From positions 1-48,188 of the forward strand of contig JANYAR010000032.1 of assembly GCA_025361185.1 (NCBI GenBank): DNA of 48,188 bases. The letters run 5' to 3'. Positions 24,149-33,373 of the stretch are shown here, piece by piece. The notes below the pieces were generated by a model. It was not told where the DNA came from. It was given only the letters and a program-made list of their open reading frames with translations, and did no database searches. Source of the DNA: Alphaproteobacteria bacterium. GTDB taxonomy: Bacteria; Pseudomonadota; Alphaproteobacteria; Micropepsales; Micropepsaceae. A program made the translations under genes and the position numbers. The stretch's first letter is position 1. Each line of letters begins with the position of its first letter.

Positions 24149-26518
24149 ATGGGTTTGCGCGTGTTCCTGCTGGCGGCATCGTCGGCGCTTGTTCCGCTTG
24201 CGGTCTCTGCCCAGGAAGTGCCGCCGGTTCAGGTGGCAGACGCCCGAAGCTCCGCAAGTTCGAACGGCCTGGAAAGCGTCATCGTGACTGCCCGCTATCG
24301 GCCAGAGGATGCGCAGCAAGTTCCGGTTTCTCTGTCGGTGGTTGACTCCAAAACGCTGGACACCACGTCGACCTACAATACATCGCTGATGTCGCAGCTT
24401 GTTCCAAGCCTGAATTATAATTCGCCAAATCCCCGCAATACTTCCTACACGATACGTGGTCTTGGCAGCAGCGTGGTTGCCATCGCCCAGTCCAATGACG
24501 GGCTGGAGCCGGGGGTCGGCTTTTATGTCGATCAGGTCTATCACGCACGACCAGCGACAGCGGCCTTCGATTTTCTGGACGTTGACCGCGTCGAAGTCTT
24601 GCGCGGCCCCCAGGGCACCGTGTTTGGGAAAAACACCACGGCCGGGGCCATTCATGTCATCACAAAAGAGCCCACATTCGATACCGAAATTCGGGGCGAA
24701 CTGTCCGGTGGGGAATATGGCTATGCCCAGGCCAAGGCGTCTGTTTCCGGCGCTCTCGTCGATAACGTTCTTGCGGCCCGTGTGTCATTCGCCGCGACGC
24801 GGCGCGATGGCGTCATACAAAATGTCAATATCGGCGGGTATGACAACAATATCGGTGATGTGGCGGTTCGCGGACAACTGCTCTATCAGCCCAGTCAAAA
24901 TTTCAAGCTGCGCCTGACCACCGATTACAGCACCTTCAACAGCAAATGTTGCACGCAGGTGTTCGTGCGGGTGGGAACCACGCTGAAACCGGCGGCCCAG
25001 CAATATCCCGCCCTTGCGGCCGCGCAAGGCTATGTTCCGCCCAGCACAAACCCGTATGATCGCAAGACGTCTATCGACGCGGCACTGGCGGTCAACACCA
25101 ATGAGGGTGGTGTCTCGGCCATTGCCGATTGGAACCTTGGCGCCGTCACTCTGACGTCGGTCAGCGCCTGGCGCTACTGGAACTGGAACGCCGCCAATGA
25201 CCGCGACTATACGGGCCTGGTTATCCAGACCCTGCAGCACATTCCCTCGCGCCAGGACCAGTACAGCCAGGAACTTCGCATTGCCTCGAACGGGACCAAT
25301 AGCGTCGACTACGTCGCCGGACTGTACTTTTTCTCCCAGATCATCACGGGGGAGCCGATTACCCAATATGGGCCAGCCGCCGCCAATTGGCTGCTGACCC
25401 CTCCGCCGGCAATACCCAGCAATCTTCTGGACGGCTATGGAACCGACGGTCACACCAGGTTTTCATCCAAGAGTTATGCCGCATTCGGTGAGGCGACATG
25501 GCACGTCACCGACCGGTTCAGCATCTCAGGCGGCGTTCGTTATACCTACGAAGACAAATATGGCAGCTTCGCATCGACCGTGTATGGCGGCCCGGTGGTC
25601 GTCGACCCCCTGCTGATCGCCAAGCAATTGTCAATCCTGAGGCCGCAATCCTATACGGCGGCGGTCTCGGATGGCAGTGCCTCGGGGCGGGCCAATGCTT
25701 CTTACAATTTTACCGACGAGGTGATGGGCTATGCCAGCTATGCGCGCGCCAGCAAATCCGGCGGCATCAATATGTCGAGCCTGCCGCTCAATGCTTCCAA
25801 TCTGCCCGCGCTGTCCACCGCCGTTATTAAGCCGGAGGAAAACACCACGGTCGAAGTCGGCCTGAAAACTGCGCTATTCGACCGTCATCTCCTCCTCAAT
25901 GTCGATGCCTACACCACCAGTGTTCACAATTTTCAGACCAATATCGTCGATACCGGGCCAGGGGCGCTGCGCGGCTATCTGGCCAATATCGACAAGGTCC
26001 GTGTTCAGGGCGTCGAACTCGACAGTATGTTTGTCATCGACGAGAATTTTTCCGGTCACATATCCGGTGCTTATACAGATGGAAAGTATGTGTCCTACCT
26101 GAATGGTCCCTGTCCGCTGGAGCGGATCGGCACGGCGACCACGGTGTGCGATCTGAGCGGCAGGCCCTTATCGGCGCAGCCGGTATGGGTGTTTTCGGTG
26201 GGCGGCGAATATGCGCAAGCGACCAATCTCGCAGGGTTGGACGGCGAGGCGTTCCTGCATGCGGAACTGGGTACCCGCAGCAAGACTTTCGGCGATCCGT
26301 CGGATTCCAAATACACCGTCATCGACGGCTACAATGTCGTCAATGCGAGCCTGGGCTTCCGGGAAAAGGAACATTGGGAAGTCTTTGTCTGGGTCAGAAA
26401 CCTGTTCGACCAAAATTACATCCAGAATTATACCATCCAGGCGGGCAATTCCGGCCTGATCCTGGGGACGCCAAACGATCCGCGTATGTTCGGGGTGACG
26501 CTTCGGGCCCGTTACTGA
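24149..26518 (+). CDS. TonB-dependent outer membrane receptor
   Basis: 789 residues with GGGGAAGGGG before ATG 24149. A signal peptide (about residues 1-22) is followed by a TonB-box-like SVIVTAR and a plug domain (QVPVSLSVVDSKTLD, NTSYTIRGLGSS, VDRVEVLRGPQGTVFGKNTT). A 22-strand barrel ends GVTLRARY. A Cys-Cys pair (FNSKCCTQV) sits in an early barrel loop. The type is that of sphingomonad and caulobacter receptors for siderophores, metals or plant compounds. Its substrate is unknown. The divergent operator and the nearby PQQ enzyme with a lanthanide signature make a metal or metallophore one candidate. Confidence 0.88.
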   Translation: MGLRVFLLAASSALVPLAVSAQEVPPVQVADARSSASSNGLESVIVTARYRPEDAQQVPVSLSVVDSKTLDTTSTYNTSLMSQLVPSLNYNSPNPRNTSYTIRGLGSSVVAIAQSNDGLEPGVGFYVDQVYHARPATAAFDFLDVDRVEVLRGPQGTVFGKNTTAGAIHVITKEPTFDTEIRGELSGGEYGYAQAKASVSGALVDNVLAARVSFAATRRDGVIQNVNIGGYDNNIGDVAVRGQLLYQPSQNFKLRLTTDYSTFNSKCCTQVFVRVGTTLKPAAQQYPALAAAQGYVPPSTNPYDRKTSIDAALAVNTNEGGVSAIADWNLGAVTLTSVSAWRYWNWNAANDRDYTGLVIQTLQHIPSRQDQYSQELRIASNGTNSVDYVAGLYFFSQIITGEPITQYGPAAANWLLTPPPAIPSNLLDGYGTDGHTRFSSKSYAAFGEATWHVTDRFSISGGVRYTYEDKYGSFASTVYGGPVVVDPLLIAKQLSILRPQSYTAAVSDGSASGRANASYNFTDEVMGYASYARASKSGGINMSSLPLNASNLPALSTAVIKPEENTTVEVGLKTALFDRHLLLNVDAYTTSVHNFQTNIVDTGPGALRGYLANIDKVRVQGVELDSMFVIDENFSGHISGAYTDGKYVSYLNGPCPLERIGTATTVCDLSGRPLSAQPVWVFSVGGEYAQATNLAGLDGEAFLHAELGTRSKTFGDPSDSKYTVIDGYNVVNASLGFREKEHWEVFVWVRNLFDQNYIQNYTIQAGNSGLILGTPNDPRMFGVTLRARY

Positions 26519-26560
26519 AACCGCTGCGGCTGTTGCACGGAACGAAAATATTCGGGGTGG

Positions 26561-27601
26561 TCAAAAATTTCTGGGAAAGCACCAGGAGCCTGCGTCGCTG
26601 GACTGGGCCACGGCCAGCGTAGCCGCCAGCGTCCTGGCGCCATCTATCACCGGCACCATGGGCGCCACGTCCAAACGGATGAGACGTTGCAGGTGACTGA
26701 GCTGCGCCTGATAGGGTTCGAGCCAGACGGGCGCCAAGTCTTCGCCGCTGATGGGCCGGTCCCAGCGGATGTCGTCCGGGGTTTGCGCGGTCCAGCTGCG
26801 CAGGACAGGAACCTCAAGACTGCCTTTTGTTCCGATCAGGCGATAGGCGCTTTGCTGGGAATAGGGGAAGGTCGGATTCTCGCGGCTGCCTTGCTCGATG
26901 GTCCAGGGTGAGAAGCCGGCATCGGTGCAAATCAGGGTGCCCAGACAGCCGCCCTTGAACCGCAATGCGGCGACGACGGTGTCTTCCACATCGAAGCCGC
27001 GCATGGCGTTGCTTTTCATCCCGCTCACGCAATCCACCTCGCCGCACAGATAGCGCAGCATGTCGATCTCATGGATGGCGTTGATCAAAAGCGGACCGCC
27101 GCCCGGCTGGGTGCGCCATGTCACCTTGAAATAGTCGTCGGGCTTGCGCGTCGCCCACACCACCGAAGCGGCGACCAGGGCGCCGAACCGGCCTTCGTCT
27201 ATCAGGCGTTTGGCTTCCTGCACCGGGGCCAGATAGCGGCGATGATGTCCCACCAGGGTTTTGACCCCGCTTTGCTGCACGGCTTTGACCAGGGCCGCCG
27301 CTTCATCCAGGCTTACCGTGACGGGTTTCTCCATCAGGAAGTGAATGGCGCGATCGCAGCACAATTGACCGTGCCGCGCATGCAAGCCATTGGGTGTCGC
27401 AATGACGACGGCTTCGGGCTTGATGCGGTCAAGCATCTCGGTCTCATCGGTGAACCAGGCAGCGCCGTCGAACTGTTCGCGGTCCGCCGCAGGATCGGCT
27501 ACGGCGGCCAGCTCGGCCACTTGCGGCATGGAAAGGATGGTCTGGATGTGCCGGCGGCCTATCAGGCCCGCGCCCAGGACGGCGATGCGCAACGGATTCA
27601 T
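26561..27601 (-). CDS. Gfo/Idh/MocA-family NAD(P)-dependent oxidoreductase
   Basis: 346 residues from ATG 27601, which overlaps the stop of the upstream isomerase gene (ATGA); the longer open frame upstream is the isomerase in another frame. A Rossmann domain (RIAVLGAGLIGRRHIQTI, residues 4-21) is followed by VVIATPNGLHARHG, the family EKP motif (FLMEKPVTV, the lysine acting in catalysis), and GHHRRYLAPV. The C-terminal domain has INAIHEIDMLRYLCGEV with the conserved histidine. It oxidises or reduces a sugar, inositol or related polyol. Coupling to a sugar isomerase-like enzyme suggests a two-step sugar conversion. Confidence 0.87.
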   Translation of the reverse strand: MNPLRIAVLGAGLIGRRHIQTILSMPQVAELAAVADPAADREQFDGAAWFTDETEMLDRIKPEAVVIATPNGLHARHGQLCCDRAIHFLMEKPVTVSLDEAAALVKAVQQSGVKTLVGHHRRYLAPVQEAKRLIDEGRFGALVAASVVWATRKPDDYFKVTWRTQPGGGPLLINAIHEIDMLRYLCGEVDCVSGMKSNAMRGFDVEDTVVAALRFKGGCLGTLICTDAGFSPWTIEQGSRENPTFPYSQQSAYRLIGTKGSLEVPVLRSWTAQTPDDIRWDRPISGEDLAPVWLEPYQAQLSHLQRLIRLDVAPMVPVIDGARTLAATLAVAQSSDAGSWCFPRNF

Positions 27602-28425
27602 GATCTCGATCCTTGATCCGTCTCTGCCAGCAAGGCCAGTGTCGCGGTCAGCAGGCGTTGGGCATGGGCCTGCGCTTCGTGCCCGGGTGGCAAGGGGACT
27701 TCCAGGCTGACGATGCATTGCGCCGGCATCGCCTGCAGCAGCGCGCCGAGCGGAAATTCGCCTTGGCCGGGCGGCAAGCGGTCCGTGCGGGCTTCCTGGA
27801 TCAGTTGCGCGCGCTCCTTGGGCCCTTGCAGCGGGCCGTCGCACAACTGGACATAGCCGAGATTGCCGCATGCTGTCCGGATTTGCGCCAGCGTGTCGTT
27901 GGCACGCATCCAGTGCAACGCGTCCACCAGAACCAGCAGATTGGGCTGCGCGCTCCGGTGCACAATATGCACGGCCGAGGATAAGGATTTCACGCCGGAA
28001 AAAACCATATATTCCAGATCAACCGTCAGGCCCAGCGGCGCGGCCAGTTCGCATAGACCGGATAGTGCATCGACGATCACACTTTCCTGATCGCTGTCGC
28101 ACACCACTTTCACCCTGCGCGCGCCCAGAACGGCCGCGGCTTCCAGAAGCGGCAGGTGGTTTACGGGCTGGGTCCGCGCATCGATGCGGATGATCTCGAC
28201 ATCCCAGACCTTCAGGCCCGTGTCCTGCAGGATGGGAAACAGCCGGCCGCACAATGCGGCTCGTTCCGCCGCCGTATAGACGCGGTCGGTCGCGGTTGCC
28301 GGCGACAGGCGAAGATCGACCGAGTCAAATCCCGCCTTGGCGGCGATCCGCACGAAATCGCAAGGGTCGCTTTCGATCAGACTCAGATGTGCGAGCGATA
28401 TTTTCCTGCCGCCGGGTGGACGCAT
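27598..28425 (-). CDS. Sugar phosphate isomerase/epimerase-like TIM barrel protein
   Basis: 275 residues of the xylose-isomerase-like AP endonuclease-2 fold: SLAHLSLIESDPCDFVRIAA at the start, then FDSVDLRLSP, strands with acidic residues (VEIIRIDA, TVDLEYMVFSG), NLLVLVDALHWMRAND, and VSLEVPLP near the end. Such enzymes bind a divalent metal and isomerise ketoses, hydroxypyruvate or inosose. Its stop overlaps the start of the dehydrogenase gene, so the two are translated together. It may act on the product or substrate of that enzyme. No signal peptide, so cytoplasmic. Confidence 0.8.
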   Translation of the reverse strand: MRPPGGRKISLAHLSLIESDPCDFVRIAAKAGFDSVDLRLSPATATDRVYTAAERAALCGRLFPILQDTGLKVWDVEIIRIDARTQPVNHLPLLEAAAVLGARRVKVVCDSDQESVIVDALSGLCELAAPLGLTVDLEYMVFSGVKSLSSAVHIVHRSAQPNLLVLVDALHWMRANDTLAQIRTACGNLGYVQLCDGPLQGPKERAQLIQEARTDRLPPGQGEFPLGALLQAMPAQCIVSLEVPLPPGHEAQAHAQRLLTATLALLAETDQGSRS

Positions 28426-28461
28426 GGGCAGTCAGTCCCCTGCTGGACGCAATCCCGTGCT

Positions 28462-29556
28462 CTAGGACGCCGGCGGGATGTAGATCGTTTGATCGACCAG
28501 AATCAGATCGGGCTTGTTGCGAAGGCTTGGGTTGGCCAGCTGAATAATCCGGAATTTCGACGCGTCGTGATAGGCTTGCAGCGCAATCTCCGACAGCATG
28601 TCCCCGCGTACAACCTTATAATTGGCGCCGGGCACTGGCATCGGCGTAGGGGGTGTATCGGGGGAGGCCGTCATTTTTTGCGGTGAAGCCTTGTCGGGCG
28701 CGCCGGCAACGGCAGAGGTGGCGCGGCCGGGAGCCGGGTTTTCGATCTCGGCCTTTTGGATATCGTTTTGGGGTGCAGGCACGGTTGGAGCCGGTGGTGC
28801 GGCCTGCGCGGCCGGGCTCGGCGCATCGGGGAGAGCGGCGCGCGGATCGTCAGATGCTGCCGGACGCAGCGGTACGGTCTCAGCGCTTGCGATCTTCTGG
28901 GTGTCGCCGGTCATAAATCTGGGCAAAACAAGAAACAGTCCAACCGCGGCGACGGCGGCAATTGCGCCGGGAATTGCCAGGCGCTTTGGCCAGGAGGGTT
29001 GCTCGGCCGGCTGCGGCTGCGCGCGCGTGGCGATGACGGACACTGGCTCGGTGTGTGGCCGGCGCGGCGGCTCTTGCGCGGTTATTGGCGCCGGATTTTT
29101 CCGTGTCTGATTTTTCTGTGCCCGACCTGGCTGCATCGGAACGGACGGGTTGGGGGGAGCTATTTGCGCGCGGATGGCGGCGACCGTCTGATCCAGTTCC
29201 TGCGGTTTGCCGGTCGCTGCGACCACCCGTTTCAGTTCCTCGCCCAGGCGCGGGTCTTCGGCATTGAGTACAATCAGCGCGCGCTGCAGGTCTTCGTCGC
29301 CGACAAAGGCTTCGCCCTGCAGGCGCCGTATGGACTCCGCTTCATAGTCGTTGACGCGGCTGCGGTCGCGGCCCTTGAGCAGGAGGGCGCGGAATTCATC
29401 GACATTGGCGCTGGACAGCGCACCAAGGCGCCGGACGGCTTGCTGAATGGTCCGGTCGTAATTGAGGTATGTCAGCCACCGGTCATCGTCGGCGCTTGTG
29501 GCACTGGCGGATTCGGTGGGCGATATCACGGATATTTCCGGCTGGTCGTCCGTCAC
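28462..29556 (-). CDS. LysM-domain inner-membrane protein
   Basis: 364 residues from GTG 29556. Residues 1-130 are helical and charged. A proline-rich linker (130-190) leads to one transmembrane helix (about 192-213). A long P/A-rich periplasmic stretch (220-310) follows, then a C-terminal LysM domain (about 312-362, YKVVRGDMLSEIALQAYHDA and ILVDQTIYIPP), which binds peptidoglycan glycan chains. The layout, cytoplasmic helix bundle to membrane to wall-binding tip, parallels the SH3b protein at 11351. It may link a cytoplasmic partner to the cell wall. The partner is unknown. Confidence 0.78.
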   Translation of the reverse strand: MTDDQPEISVISPTESASATSADDDRWLTYLNYDRTIQQAVRRLGALSSANVDEFRALLLKGRDRSRVNDYEAESIRRLQGEAFVGDEDLQRALIVLNAEDPRLGEELKRVVAATGKPQELDQTVAAIRAQIAPPNPSVPMQPGRAQKNQTRKNPAPITAQEPPRRPHTEPVSVIATRAQPQPAEQPSWPKRLAIPGAIAAVAAVGLFLVLPRFMTGDTQKIASAETVPLRPAASDDPRAALPDAPSPAAQAAPPAPTVPAPQNDIQKAEIENPAPGRATSAVAGAPDKASPQKMTASPDTPPTPMPVPGANYKVVRGDMLSEIALQAYHDASKFRIIQLANPSLRNKPDLILVDQTIYIPPAS

Positions 29557-29761
29557 GCGATGCTCTCTCCCCGGGCCGGCACAAGTGCTGCACCCTATCC
29601 CCTAGCGGCGGCAATAGTATCAGCATTCCATGGTTAATGCGCGCCGGGAAGGCCTGCGCCATCCCCGAAAATTCCAAAAAAACGACTGGGTTGTGATCGG
29701 ATGCAGGCTGGCCGACGGCACTTTCACCGGACGATCCCGGCGCCCGTCGTCAGCGGTGCGA

Positions 29762-31048
29762 TCAGGTGGCGATAAGCGGGAAATCGGGAATTTTGTCCAG
29801 ATCGGTCAGAGGCCGGTTGCCATTGATCGCTGTGCCCGAACCAAAGCGCACGCCTTGGGCCGTCGCCGCCGCCAGAAGATCGGGCGTGGCAAGGCCATGC
29901 AGAAAGGCGTAAGCCTTTTGCGCTGCCGCGCGCCGAACCAGCTTTTGTGCGCCCGCCGCGACCAGGGCGGAATCGCTATGAGGCGGAATTTCCCAGCCGA
30001 TGCCCGTCGCACCCAAGCGGATATCCAGATCGGAAATGCTCTTCAGCGACTGAAACTCCACCGTCACCTTGACGTTGGGTACTTGCAGCATCGCCACGAT
30101 TTCCGCCACCCGGCCAAGCGGGGTTCCGTCGAGAATCCCATCGATCCGCAGCAGGATGGGGCAGGTGGCGATGGCGTGGATGGATTTAACCGCGCGGATA
30201 TAATCGATGCGGGAGTGAAAGCCCGACAGGGTCTCATAGCTCACGCCCGCGCCGATGGCGCCGACCTTGCCAGCCAGGTGGACTCGATCGGCATATTGTA
30301 CCGCGGCGAGCAAAAGAGCGATCTCCATGCTCACCACATGGCTTTCGCCAGCGCTCGCCAGAAGGACGCGGGCGCTGGAACGGGCGCTGTCCTTGGACAC
30401 CAGGGAAAGAAATAGCGAAGCGCTGCGGAGCCGCTGCAAGTCCCACACCGGGAAAAGGCCCAGCTGGAATCTGCGCTGCGACGCCAATTCCTGGGCCTTT
30501 GCGATTTCGTTGCCGCATGGGGCAGGCGTGACCCTTAGTTCTGGACGTTGGGGAGGAGCGGTTGCGCGCGACACGATGATTTCGCCGCCTGTGCGTTCCA
30601 ACAGTTGCGACAGCCGCACGCCCTGGCTTGAGTCTTTCAACACGCTTGCTGGTACCAGACCGACCAGCCCGCGCACCGTAACGTCATTGAGGTCGGTGCC
30701 GAACAGAAGCCCGCACACATCCTTGGCGATGGCGGTGCAGGCAAAGCTGGCTTCCTCGACCGACAGGCCATGAAAGGTGACGACATAAGATAGATCGTCC
30801 ACCTGGATGAATGTGTCGCCAGGGCCCTGGGCCTTGCGCAGAGCGGTTTCGAAGAGCCGGTGCACCAGGGTGGATAGTTTGTCCCAGCGGTCGCCAAGCT
30901 TTATCTTGATGGGATCCAGATGCAGGACATGGAGCTTTGCCGCCGAAACCTGCGTTTCCGTGGCCGTCTTGGTCTGGTCAACCCATGCAATGTCAGAAAC
31001 CAATCCCAAAAGACCTTCTGCTCCCGCGATTGCCCATCTTCCATGCAT
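29762..31048 (-). CDS. Protein resembling degenerate GGDEF/EAL signalling domains
   Basis: 428 residues, no signal or membrane helix. Residues 35-150 look like a nucleotide-cyclase fold (LHVLHLDPIKIKLGDRWDKL, DTFIQVDDLSYVVTFHGLSV) but lack a GGDEF signature. Residues 195-420 look like an EAL barrel (FQLGLFPVWDLQRLRSASLF, then strands VKVTVEFQS, LDIRLGATGIGWEI and GVRFGSGTAI near the end) without the EAL residues that bind metal and c-di-GMP. If the fold call is right it is an inactive sensor or adaptor. This rests on pattern similarity and needs structural comparison. It reads in the same direction as the LysM gene. Confidence 0.45.
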   Translation of the reverse strand: MHGRWAIAGAEGLLGLVSDIAWVDQTKTATETQVSAAKLHVLHLDPIKIKLGDRWDKLSTLVHRLFETALRKAQGPGDTFIQVDDLSYVVTFHGLSVEEASFACTAIAKDVCGLLFGTDLNDVTVRGLVGLVPASVLKDSSQGVRLSQLLERTGGEIIVSRATAPPQRPELRVTPAPCGNEIAKAQELASQRRFQLGLFPVWDLQRLRSASLFLSLVSKDSARSSARVLLASAGESHVVSMEIALLLAAVQYADRVHLAGKVGAIGAGVSYETLSGFHSRIDYIRAVKSIHAIATCPILLRIDGILDGTPLGRVAEIVAMLQVPNVKVTVEFQSLKSISDLDIRLGATGIGWEIPPHSDSALVAAGAQKLVRRAAAQKAYAFLHGLATPDLLAAATAQGVRFGSGTAINGNRPLTDLDKIPDFPLIAT

Positions 31049-31101
31049 AGAATAGGCGCGGTCTTGCTAACCAATTGTTAAGTTATGTAGCCCGGTGTGC
31101 G

Positions 31102-31737
31102 TCAGGCCAGCAATTGCCGGGCTTTTTCGCGCCATTGGCTGGACAGGCCCTGCATATCTGCCATGCGGGTCAACTCGGCCGGCGTGGCGCGGCCGTGATA
31201 GACGATCTCCACCAGGCGGGCGAATGGAAAATCGGGATTGGGCCGTTCGCGCAGGTCCACCGTATCGCCCGCAGTAATGATACCGGTTTGCAGCACGCGA
31301 TAGTACCAGCCCGAATGGCCGCTTCTGACCATCGCCTTGGGCAGTCTGTTGTTGGCGTGGCGCAGTGCGAACTTGAAGCAGGGCTGGCGCGGCTGGCAGA
31401 CCTGAAGCAGGGCGGAGCCGATGGCATGGATATCGCCTACGCAGATATTGGCTTCCTGCATTCCGGCGATGGTTAGGTTTTCGCCCATCGCGCCACCGGT
31501 GAAAGCCAGATCGGGGAACTGCCGCGCCCAGTCCGGATAATGCGAAGCCGCATAGCCATAGACGGCTTTTTCGGCACCGCCATGCACGCTCAAATCGGCC
31601 TGTTCGTCGCCCTCCAGTCCCAGCGGGCCGACCGCCACTGCGCCGTCGCGCGCATTTTTGACGATAGCGCTGGGCACGCTATCGGGGCCTAGAGGGGCGG
31701 TACGTCCGGTCTGAAGGGAAAGAAGATGGGCTGTCAT
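31102..31737 (-). CDS. MOSC-domain protein (YiiM-like)
   Basis: 211 residues from ATG 31737, with AAGGGAAAGAAG upstream. The MOSC beta-barrel shows GLEGDEQADLSVHGGAEKAV, GENLTIAGM, CVGDIHAIG and QPRQPCFK, whose Cys120 is the residue expected to bind the molybdenum cofactor sulfur. The C-terminal helical extension (HGRATPAELTRMADM) matches YiiM of E. coli, which reduces N-hydroxylated compounds such as 6-hydroxylaminopurine. It is a cytoplasmic detoxification enzyme by analogy. It diverges from the aldonate-dehydratase-like gene at 31880. Confidence 0.85.
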   Translation of the reverse strand: MTAHLLSLQTGRTAPLGPDSVPSAIVKNARDGAVAVGPLGLEGDEQADLSVHGGAEKAVYGYAASHYPDWARQFPDLAFTGGAMGENLTIAGMQEANICVGDIHAIGSALLQVCQPRQPCFKFALRHANNRLPKAMVRSGHSGWYYRVLQTGIITAGDTVDLRERPNPDFPFARLVEIVYHGRATPAELTRMADMQGLSSQWREKARQLLA

Positions 31738-31826
31738 GGCGCTGCTCTGTCGCAGGCGCAAACTATGACAGCGGGCCGCAATGCGGCAATGGCGGGGAGC
31801 CGGCGGCCTTTATATGCCGGTGAATT

Positions 31827-31859
31827 GCGCTAAGGTTCCTGCCAAAGGGAGCGCTAACA
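31827..31859 (+). promoter_or_regulatory. Tandem GCGCTAA motifs, LacI-type operator candidates
   Basis: GCGCTAA occurs at 31827-31833 and 31851-31857, 24 bp apart. The second sits in AGGGAGCGCTAACA, an 11 of 14 match to TGTTAGCGCTAACA, the form of many LacI-family sugar operators. It ends directly before the ribosome binding site of the gene at 31880. A LacI-type control of sugar-acid genes is a reasonable guess. No regulator gene is nearby. Confidence 0.3.
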
Positions 31860-31879
31860 GCTCCGAGAGGAGGAACGCC

Positions 31880-33193
31880 ATGACAGGATCTCGCAACTAT
31901 TCCCGCCGCCACTGGATGGGGGTGGCAAGTCTGGGTATGGCCGGGCTTTTGGCCAGCGAACGCGCGGGGCTTGCGGCGACGCCGCTCAACACGTCGCGTG
32001 CGCTGGCCGATCCGCGCTCCGCCATCAAGATTACCAAGCTGGAAATTATTCCGGTTCATTCGCTCCGCTCGATCTTCGTCAAGATGCATACCGATGCGGG
32101 CATCATCGGTCTGGGCGAGGGGACGGTCGAGGGCAAGATAGAGACCGTGGTGGCGGCGATCCAGCAGCTGGAGCCGTATCTGACCGGCAAGGACCCACGC
32201 CAGCCGGCACACCACTGGCAGGCGATGTATCGCCATGCCTTCTATCGCGGCGACATCATCCTCACCAGCGCGCTGTCGGCGGTGGATATCGCCATGTGGG
32301 ACATCAAGGGCAAGGCTCTGGGCGTGCCGGTCTTTGAACTGCTGGGCGGGCCGACGCGCGACCGCATCAAATGCTATGGCCAGGCCGAAAGCGTGGAGGA
32401 AACCAAAACCCATGTGCTGGCCGAGGGCTATACCTCGATGAAGACCAGCGTGAGCAGCACTCGCGGGCGGCTGTCGCGGGCATCCGAAAATCCTTATTAC
32501 ATCGACGGCTTTGTCGAGAAGGTGAAGGCGATCCGCGATCTGGTGGGACCTGATTTCGACCTGGGCATCGAGATGCATGGCGAGCACGAGCCGCCGGCGG
32601 CGATGCAGATCATCAAGGCGCTGGAGCCGTTCCGCCCCTGGTTCTTCGAGGAGCCGATCCAGTTCCAGAACCTGCCGCTGATGGCGGAGATGGCCAAGAA
32701 GACCACGGTGCCGTTTGCCACCGGCGAGCGCATGGTGACCAAGTGGCAGTTCCGCGATCTGCTGACGGCGGGCGCGGCGCAGCTGTTGCAGCCCGACATT
32801 ACGCACACCGGCGGCATCACCGAACTGAAGGCGATTGCGGTGCTGGCCGAAGCTTTTTATGCCGACATGCTGCCCCACTCCAAGGAGGGCATGGTGGGGT
32901 TTGCGGCCTCGATGCACGTGGCGGCCTCGATCCCGAATTTTCTCGCCCATGAAGTGCCCAGCCTGCAGGCGGCGAATGGCGGGCCCAAGGTGGACCGCAG
33001 CCCATTGGGCAAGAGCTATATCAAAAAGCCGATGGTAATGACCGGCGGCACGATTTTGCTTAAGGGCAATATCGACGGACCGGGCCTGGGAATCGAACTG
33101 GACGAGCATCTGGTGGACAACGAGCGCGGCATTCCCGAATGGCAGTTCCCGGAAATGTGGGACAAGGTCGACGGGTCGGTGCGGGATCACTGA
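31880..33193 (+). CDS. Exported enolase-superfamily sugar acid dehydratase, galactonate dehydratase-like
   Basis: 437 residues from ATG 31880, which has GAGAGGAGGAA upstream. The N-terminus YSRRHWMGVASLGMAGLLAS is a Tat signal. The catalytic part is the mandelate racemase/enolase fold: ITKLEIIPV, AMWDIKGKALGVPVFELLGG, metal ligands in GIEMHGEHE, FFEEPIQF and ATGERMV, then LLQPDITHTGGITE and the basic histidine in MLPHSKEG. It resembles D-galactonate dehydratase (DgoD), which makes 2-keto-3-deoxy acids. Export is unusual for this pathway. Nearby mannonate dehydratase and an MFS sugar-acid transporter support a role in sugar-acid breakdown. Confidence 0.82.
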   Translation: MTGSRNYSRRHWMGVASLGMAGLLASERAGLAATPLNTSRALADPRSAIKITKLEIIPVHSLRSIFVKMHTDAGIIGLGEGTVEGKIETVVAAIQQLEPYLTGKDPRQPAHHWQAMYRHAFYRGDIILTSALSAVDIAMWDIKGKALGVPVFELLGGPTRDRIKCYGQAESVEETKTHVLAEGYTSMKTSVSSTRGRLSRASENPYYIDGFVEKVKAIRDLVGPDFDLGIEMHGEHEPPAAMQIIKALEPFRPWFFEEPIQFQNLPLMAEMAKKTTVPFATGERMVTKWQFRDLLTAGAAQLLQPDITHTGGITELKAIAVLAEAFYADMLPHSKEGMVGFAASMHVAASIPNFLAHEVPSLQAANGGPKVDRSPLGKSYIKKPMVMTGGTILLKGNIDGPGLGIELDEHLVDNERGIPEWQFPEMWDKVDGSVRDH

Positions 33194-33373
33194 CGCGTTT
33201 GGCGACCCGTGAAAGCCGCAGACCGGAGGATTGTGCAGACGCGAAATGCCGGTTGTTGCGATGCTGCCGCGTGCCCTGTGGCACCCACCGATTCGTGACA
33301 CCCTGTTGACAGAATCTCATGACTACGACAATTTGCGACAAAACAACAAACGCAAGCATCACAGGGTAGAGAA

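Noticed and set aside
31763..33301. A 512-codon leftward open frame opposite the enolase-superfamily gene
   Set aside because: Rich in H, G and R as is usual for shadows in GC-rich DNA. No fold or start signal.
33306..33334. TTGACA followed by a candidate -10 before the tiny ORFs
   Set aside because: The -35 is perfect but no convincing -10 lies at 16-18 bp, so I do not call a promoter.
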